Assembly: GCA_003254885.1 (NCBI GenBank)
Contig: QANT01001224.1
Location: forward strand, 1 to 26,796
Source of the DNA: Purshia tridentata
Lineage: Eukaryota; Streptophyta; Magnoliopsida; Rosales; Rosaceae
DNA length: 26,796 nt
Direction: 5' to 3'
Shown here: positions 22,828-26,796 of the stretch, in pieces
How positions within the stretch are numbered: position 1 is the first letter of the stretch
Layout of the letters: every line of letters begins with the position of its first letter
The notes under the pieces: generated by a model
The model's database searches: none
What the model saw: the letters and a program-made list of their open reading frames with translations, nothing else
What the model was told of the DNA's origin: nothing
Position numbers and translations under genes: made by a program

Positions 22828-24799
22828 ATTGAAACAAATAAACTAACAGTAGAGCATTTTCCTAGCACAGTAGAAAAGAAAACCTGAACAGTTGCTTTCA
22901 ATCCAAATGCTTTTGCAGAAACAGTGATATTAGGATTTGCAGCCCACTTTATGGACGGTTCCATAATCAACTCCTTCTCATCAGTGACATAAACTTTCAT
23001 ACCTAAAACAATAAGATATGCAGAAAAAAATTGAATGCAGTGTTCTGAAACTACATTTATATATATATGGACCAGATCAACAAAAAAAAAAAAAACATTG
23101 AGTCGATCATTTTCCCATTCTTTATAAGTAATGAAGCAAAGAAGTAGTTAGTTAGGAACAAACAAGGGACCTCTAAGGTGCCTGATGTACGATAATAAAT
23201 TAGCCTCAAAGTAAAAAGAGAATCCCCTAATGGTTTACAATTTGAGAAGACAGTAAGCTACCAAATAGGGATTAGAAGTTTCCAATAACTCAAATGAGAC
23301 ATTGTAAAGAGAAACTCTAGAGAAGAAACGCAGGTCTGCTAACCTTGAAAAGTTGGTGGTAAAGAACCTAAGGTCAGTTTTTCAAATTCAACGGATTCAA
23401 TCTTGTAGTTTGGGATTTGCTCAGCAATTATGGGCTTTGCTATATCTTTTGCAGTCTTGCAGATCGCCTACGTAAGAATAAAATATAAAGCCATGAACCA
23501 TTAACAAGAAGTCAATAACACAACAAACTAAAAAAAATTCCAAAAAAAAAAAAAATCAGATTGTATAAATCACCTTGTCAAGATAAGGCCACATATATTC
23601 AAGAAATCTGTTTAGCCAATCAAGCTTCACATGGGAAAAAAGAAAAAGAAAAAATCATTAATAAAATAAGTGATAAAATGCTATTCTGTTAAAACCTATA
23701 AAAAATATGATATCAATGAAAAGTAGTTACAGACATTAGCTACATACACGATCATAGTCTGGATTTTTCACCCAAAGAGGTATCTCAGGAAGCATCCGCT
23801 GTAATGTCTCTGTGTCTTGCTCAACCAAAGGACGAATTTCAGGATTCTGACCAACCCAAGGCAATCAGTTAGACTCAAACAAATGCAGATACAGATGGCA
23901 TATTTATCCAACATATGCAACATGCTGCACATCTGTTTCTTCTTTTCATTTTTCCAATATTTTTTCTCTCACTTCTACTCTTGTAAAATAAAAATACATG
24001 TTTTCCTAGTATTTTGGTAGTTTTGATAAAGATCTGCATCCATTTCAAGTCCCTACTATTTGTCACCATCTTAATTTCTCCTCAATTTCTCTTGAAATAG
24101 TCCCTTACACAGCGATACATTTAAGGGTTATAAAATAAACAGGCATTCGTGCGCTTTTCTGCATGTATTGCTCAAGAAGTATGCATGCTTGTTTCAACAT
24201 AGTCCAATTCCCAGTAAACCCACTTGCATACATGAATGTGCTAAGGCTGAAACCCTCTGTGAGTTGCCATAACTGCAACATGTTTCGCACAAAACACCTA
24301 AATTGCTTGCTTCATGGCTGTGCAGCTGACTCTAAAAAACTCTTCCCCTCCATCAGTATATAGATGCAGATGACAATGCTGCATCACTCACAAGTCACAC
24401 TATATACCCAAATAACTTCCAAACAATTTCTTATTTATCTACTCCTTATAATCCCTTAAATTTAATATCCATTATGGGTTGAATGTGCATTAAATAGAAA
24501 AGAAAACCAAATGGAAAAAAGGAACGATCCCTTTGACAAGTTTGCATAATTTGACAAGGAAAAAAAACCAAATCAAATCTTTTATACATTAAATTAAAAT
24601 AAAACGAAAAAAACCCAACACAGGAAATAGAAACATATAACAAAATAAAGAAATAATGGTGACATTGTATCAGCATGGAAGAGAGGACCTGAACATCTGT
24701 GGATTGGACATAGATGAAAAGGAAATAGCCAGCCACGAGACCAATTGATATCCCAACTCCAAATCCACACAACCCAAATATTGTACTGAAGAATCCCAT
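19054..24799 (-). CDS. SYT2: Plant synaptotagmin (ER-plasma membrane contact-site tether), SYT2-like
   Basis: Twelve exons: 24799-24689, 23846-23748, 23624-23574, 23467-23344, 23002-22884, 22726-22625, 22211-22137, 21261-21185, 21091-20845, 20761-20411, 19863-19726 and 19185-19054. All introns are GT-AG, phase closes throughout, and the product is 541 residues. The ATG at 24799 begins MGFFSTIFGLCGFG, a hydrophobic anchor at about 4-31. An SMP lipid-transfer domain covers about 67-250 (DRLDWLNRFLEYMWPYLDKA, LTLGSLPPTFQGMKVY, ADLMSIPGLYRFVQ). C2A covers about 259-345 and keeps acidic loop residues Asp276, Asp282, Asp332 and Glu334. C2B covers about 417-520 and lacks the matching aspartates (EGKHHCNP, STSSR). 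Plant SYTs tether ER to plasma membrane or act in Golgi traffic and support membrane repair. QSTDV, GKHEKMGMNV, ADVVSNKRIN and QWRTAS resemble Arabidopsis SYT2 more than SYT1, by memory only. Confidence 0.96.
22773..22828 (-). repeat. Compound (CT)15(CA)13 microsatellite in SYT2 intron 5
   Basis: On the plus strand 15 CT units (22773-22802) run directly into 13 CA units (22803-22828). On the gene strand it reads (TG)n(AG)n and makes up over a third of the 157-bp intron, ending about 46 nt before the acceptor at 22727. Such tracts are usually length-polymorphic. Confidence 0.95.
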
Positions 24800-24913
24800 T
24801 TTTCTCAATCAACAACCGCAAATCACTCTCTTCTCTCCCGCTTATTATTTTGAGATCTTCAAGAAAATGTGCATTTTGAACTTCTTTTTTTCAGATCACT
24901 CACTAATGTTGCC

Positions 24914-24921
24914 TTTAAATA
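24914..24921 (-). promoter_or_regulatory. Possible TATA box of SYT2
   Basis: The minus strand reads GCTATTTAAAGG about 115 bp upstream of the SYT2 ATG. That would place transcription start near 24885, with a 5' UTR of about 85 nt rich in CT sequence. The placement is reasonable but no transcript evidence was available. Confidence 0.4.
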
Positions 24922-24977
24922 GCAAAAAAGCAATAAATATTCAGAGTAGAAAATTAATGCAATGACTTCATTGTCCT

Positions 24978-25138
24978 TCGTGGATTGCTATGAAGAGACA
25001 GAGAGAGAGAGCAACACAGATGGTGCTGGCAGTTTTTGAAACTGAAGAGGCAGAGAGGCAGAAACGCATAATATTCAAATGCGTTATTTGCAAGGCTCTC
25101 TCGTTATTTGCGGAGCGNTCGTGGATTGCTATGAAGAG

Positions 25139-25191
<53 letters not shown>

Positions 25192-25296
25192 AACACAGAT
25201 GGTGCTGGCAGTTTTTGAAACTGAAGAGGCAGAGAGGCAGAAACGCATAATATTCAAATGCGTTATTTGCAAGGCTCTCTCGTTATTTGCGGAGCG
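24978..25296. repeat. Perfect tandem duplication with an N at the joint and unequal (AG)n tracts
   Basis: Copy 1 (24978-25117, 140 bp) and copy 2 (25119-25296, 178 bp) start TCGTGGATTGCTATGAAGAG and end TTATTTGCGGAGCG. They look identical outside the AG tract, which is (AG)6 in copy 1 and about (AG)24 (25143-25190) in copy 2. A single N (25118) separates them. The block lies about 90-410 bp upstream of the predicted SYT2 transcription start. It may be a real promoter duplication or, more likely, a redundant contig overlap. Confidence 0.95.
25118..25118. other. Single ambiguous base (N) at duplication joint
   Basis: The N separates the last base of duplication copy 1 (GGAGCG) from the first base of copy 2 (TCGTGG), which points to a contig or scaffold join. 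Confidence 0.95.
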
Positions 25297-25330
25297 TGGA
25301 TCAGACGCGGGAACAGTGCGGTGTGATCGT

Positions 25331-25338
25331 ACACGTGG
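25331..25338. promoter_or_regulatory. ABRE-like site ACACGTGG
   Basis: ACACGTGG contains the ACGTGG core bound by ABF/AREB bZIP factors. It lies about 450 bp upstream of the predicted SYT2 start in a GC-rich patch. With the site at 25401 it makes a pair, the usual minimum for abscisic-acid response. Function is inferred from motif and position only. Confidence 0.4.
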
Positions 25339-25400
25339 TGGATTGTCGTTTGGCGGGTAGAGTTGGCGGCGGGTAACCAGAAAGTGGGTTACTGGGAGAC

Positions 25401-25409
25401 GCCACGTGG
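25401..25409. promoter_or_regulatory. G-box/ABRE site GCCACGTGG
   Basis: GCCACGTGG includes the palindromic G-box CACGTG extended to CCACGTGG, a strong bZIP/bHLH site. It lies 70 bp beyond the other ACGTGG site and about 600 bp upstream of the SYT2 ATG. Confidence 0.45.
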
Positions 25410-25549
25410 ATCGGTGGGGCGTGTATACTTGGTGTACTGGACTTTAGCTCAGGCTAGTGAAAGCAGGATTGCTTTTGTGTGTGGGCTCCGGTTTGACTGG
25501 ATTTGGGCCCTTAGATTTTATCCGTCCTTTACGATTTTGCTTTGAAGGC

Positions 25550-26796
25550 GACGGCGCCTGTTCTTTTGTCACCAGGCCCACGATCATTGTGATTATGTTA
25601 TACTTTTAAGATAATGAGGTTTTTTTTATATTTTAAATTATATTAATGATTATATTTAATAACTATAATTTCATTTATTAGGTTGTTTTACTGTCACTGT
25701 TTTGATGAATGAAGGATATTTTAGGCAATTATATTTTTTGGTGAAGTATATAGACTATAGCATATAATATTAAAGATAATATTATGGTTACATATAATAA
25801 ATTTTTATAAAATATAGTATGTAAAGGGTATTTTTGTCTTTGAGCTAAGAATGATTTAGATGATTAAACAATTTCAATTTAGTTAATTTGTTTACATATA
25901 TTATTTTCAAATAATAATTAAAAAATACAAAATGAATCATTGTAATCGTCAAACAACAATGCGAAATATACTATATACATATAATAAAAAATAAGACACA
26001 AAATAAAATACAAAGATGAAAGCAACTAACCTTCCTCTTTGACAAAAGAGGAATTTATACATTCTAATATTTATATTTGTTCATAATCCTACAATGCCGG
26101 ATTTGTCGTTGTAAACATCAGATGTGTACACTAATACTTATATAATACGTTTGTTTTGTAATTAATTATATTATCCTAATAGGTCTTGTCTTATGACTCT
26201 TATGTCGAGATTTTTATTGTTACGTTACTTAAAGAAATTGAAGTAGAAAAGGGAAATGCGATGGCTTGACAAATATTTTTTGTCATTTTCTCTAGCGATG
26301 GCTTGAGATAATTTACAGCCCCACAGATCCTTTGATATGCTCCCCACGTGAATGACAACTGTACTTTGGATGTGATGCTTTGCTTGCCCTTTTCTCTCAT
26401 CTTGCTGCTCTCTACTTGTGGATAGCTCAACTGTTGCACACAAGTTTCACTACCGAAATGTGAGAAGCCACCACCAAACTGCTTGCTGTTGGCTACTGAC
26501 TTTTTGTTATCGAAAGTGATAAGTTGATGGTATTTGGTGGATTTCCATATTGTTTTAGACTGCCGACCTTGGTGGAGCAGTTCGGCTGTGTTAGAAATGG
26601 CAGAATAGAATCGATAGAAAGTCGGGCGATGTCTAACCGCAAAAAAAACCCAGTCCTATTAATAATATAAACTTTTCAAATTGTGCTAAAAATGTATGGT
26701 GGGCTTTAGAGGTAGACCATTAAAACATGGACCAACTATTAAAATAGAAGGGTATACTTATCAAGTGCATAGCTATAGGCCCATTAAGCCTCACAT
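25550..26796. other. AT-rich right-end DNA, no gene seen
   Basis: The region beyond the SYT2 promoter is AT-rich and then more mixed after 26220. GCGATGGCTTGA occurs twice (26258-26269 and 26296-26307), with a TGACAAA/TTTGTCA inverted repeat between the copies. The minus-strand frames of 72-79 codons at 26200-26443 resemble nothing I recognise. Confidence 0.5.

Noticed and set aside
24990..25360. Two plus-strand frames rich in Arg-Glu repeats
   Set aside because: They are translations through the AG microsatellite and the duplicated block, and they cross the N. They have no protein character outside the repeat.
1..26796. CRISPR arrays, rRNA, operons or a conserved microRNA precursor
   Set aside because: The sequence is plant nuclear, no spaced-repeat array is present, and no conserved plant microRNA I checked by eye was found on either strand.

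Overview
The window is nuclear DNA from a dicot plant. It is AT-rich, the genes are split by GT-AG introns, there are many dinucleotide microsatellites, and all three proteins belong to plant-specific families. It looks like a woody rosid and possibly Rosaceae, but that is an impression from protein wording only. It is draft-quality sequence with two single-N positions (5002 and 25118). The N at 25118 lies exactly at the joint of a perfect tandem duplication.

Three complete genes lie on the minus strand and read right to left. (1) 24799-19054: a 12-exon, 541-residue plant synaptotagmin (N-terminal membrane anchor, SMP lipid-transfer domain, C2A, C2B), closest in wording to Arabidopsis SYT2. 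(2) 17043-12782: a 9-exon, 288-residue ascorbate peroxidase with the C-terminal membrane anchor and basic tail of the peroxisomal APX3 type. (3) 9610-8701: a 2-exon, 259-residue R2R3-MYB repressor of subgroup 4 (MYB4/MYB7/MYB32 type) with EAR, zinc-finger-like and GYDFLGL motifs. Exon borders were derived by hand, and reading phase closes across every intron in all three genes. The genes do not form an operon. Their loose common theme is membrane and oxidative stress tolerance plus phenylpropanoid control. From memory, MYB32 and APX3 are also neighbours in Arabidopsis (AT4G34990/AT4G35000), so part of this order looks ancient.

The left 8.7 kb holds no gene I can support. It is AT-rich and carries mobile-element debris: a 92-bp tRNA-derived SINE-like insertion with a 13-bp target duplication (854-945), a 376-bp foldback MITE of Mutator type with a 9-bp target duplication (2087-2462), and one end of a probable hAT-type element interrupted by an N (from 4904). 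A small GC-rich island with two TCP-type sites (about 4180-4330) has no evident gene. A decayed hAT-like MITE with an 8-bp target duplication sits in the last APX3 intron (13076-13558).

The 12.8-9.8 kb and 19.0-17.2 kb intervals are intergenic with microsatellites. The right end (25.3-26.8 kb) is the distal SYT2 upstream region, with two ACGTGG (ABRE/G-box) sites, and then unassigned AT-rich DNA. I found no novel multi-gene system. The most notable items are the N-marked tandem duplication, the small transposable elements with readable target duplications, and the conserved MYB-APX pair.
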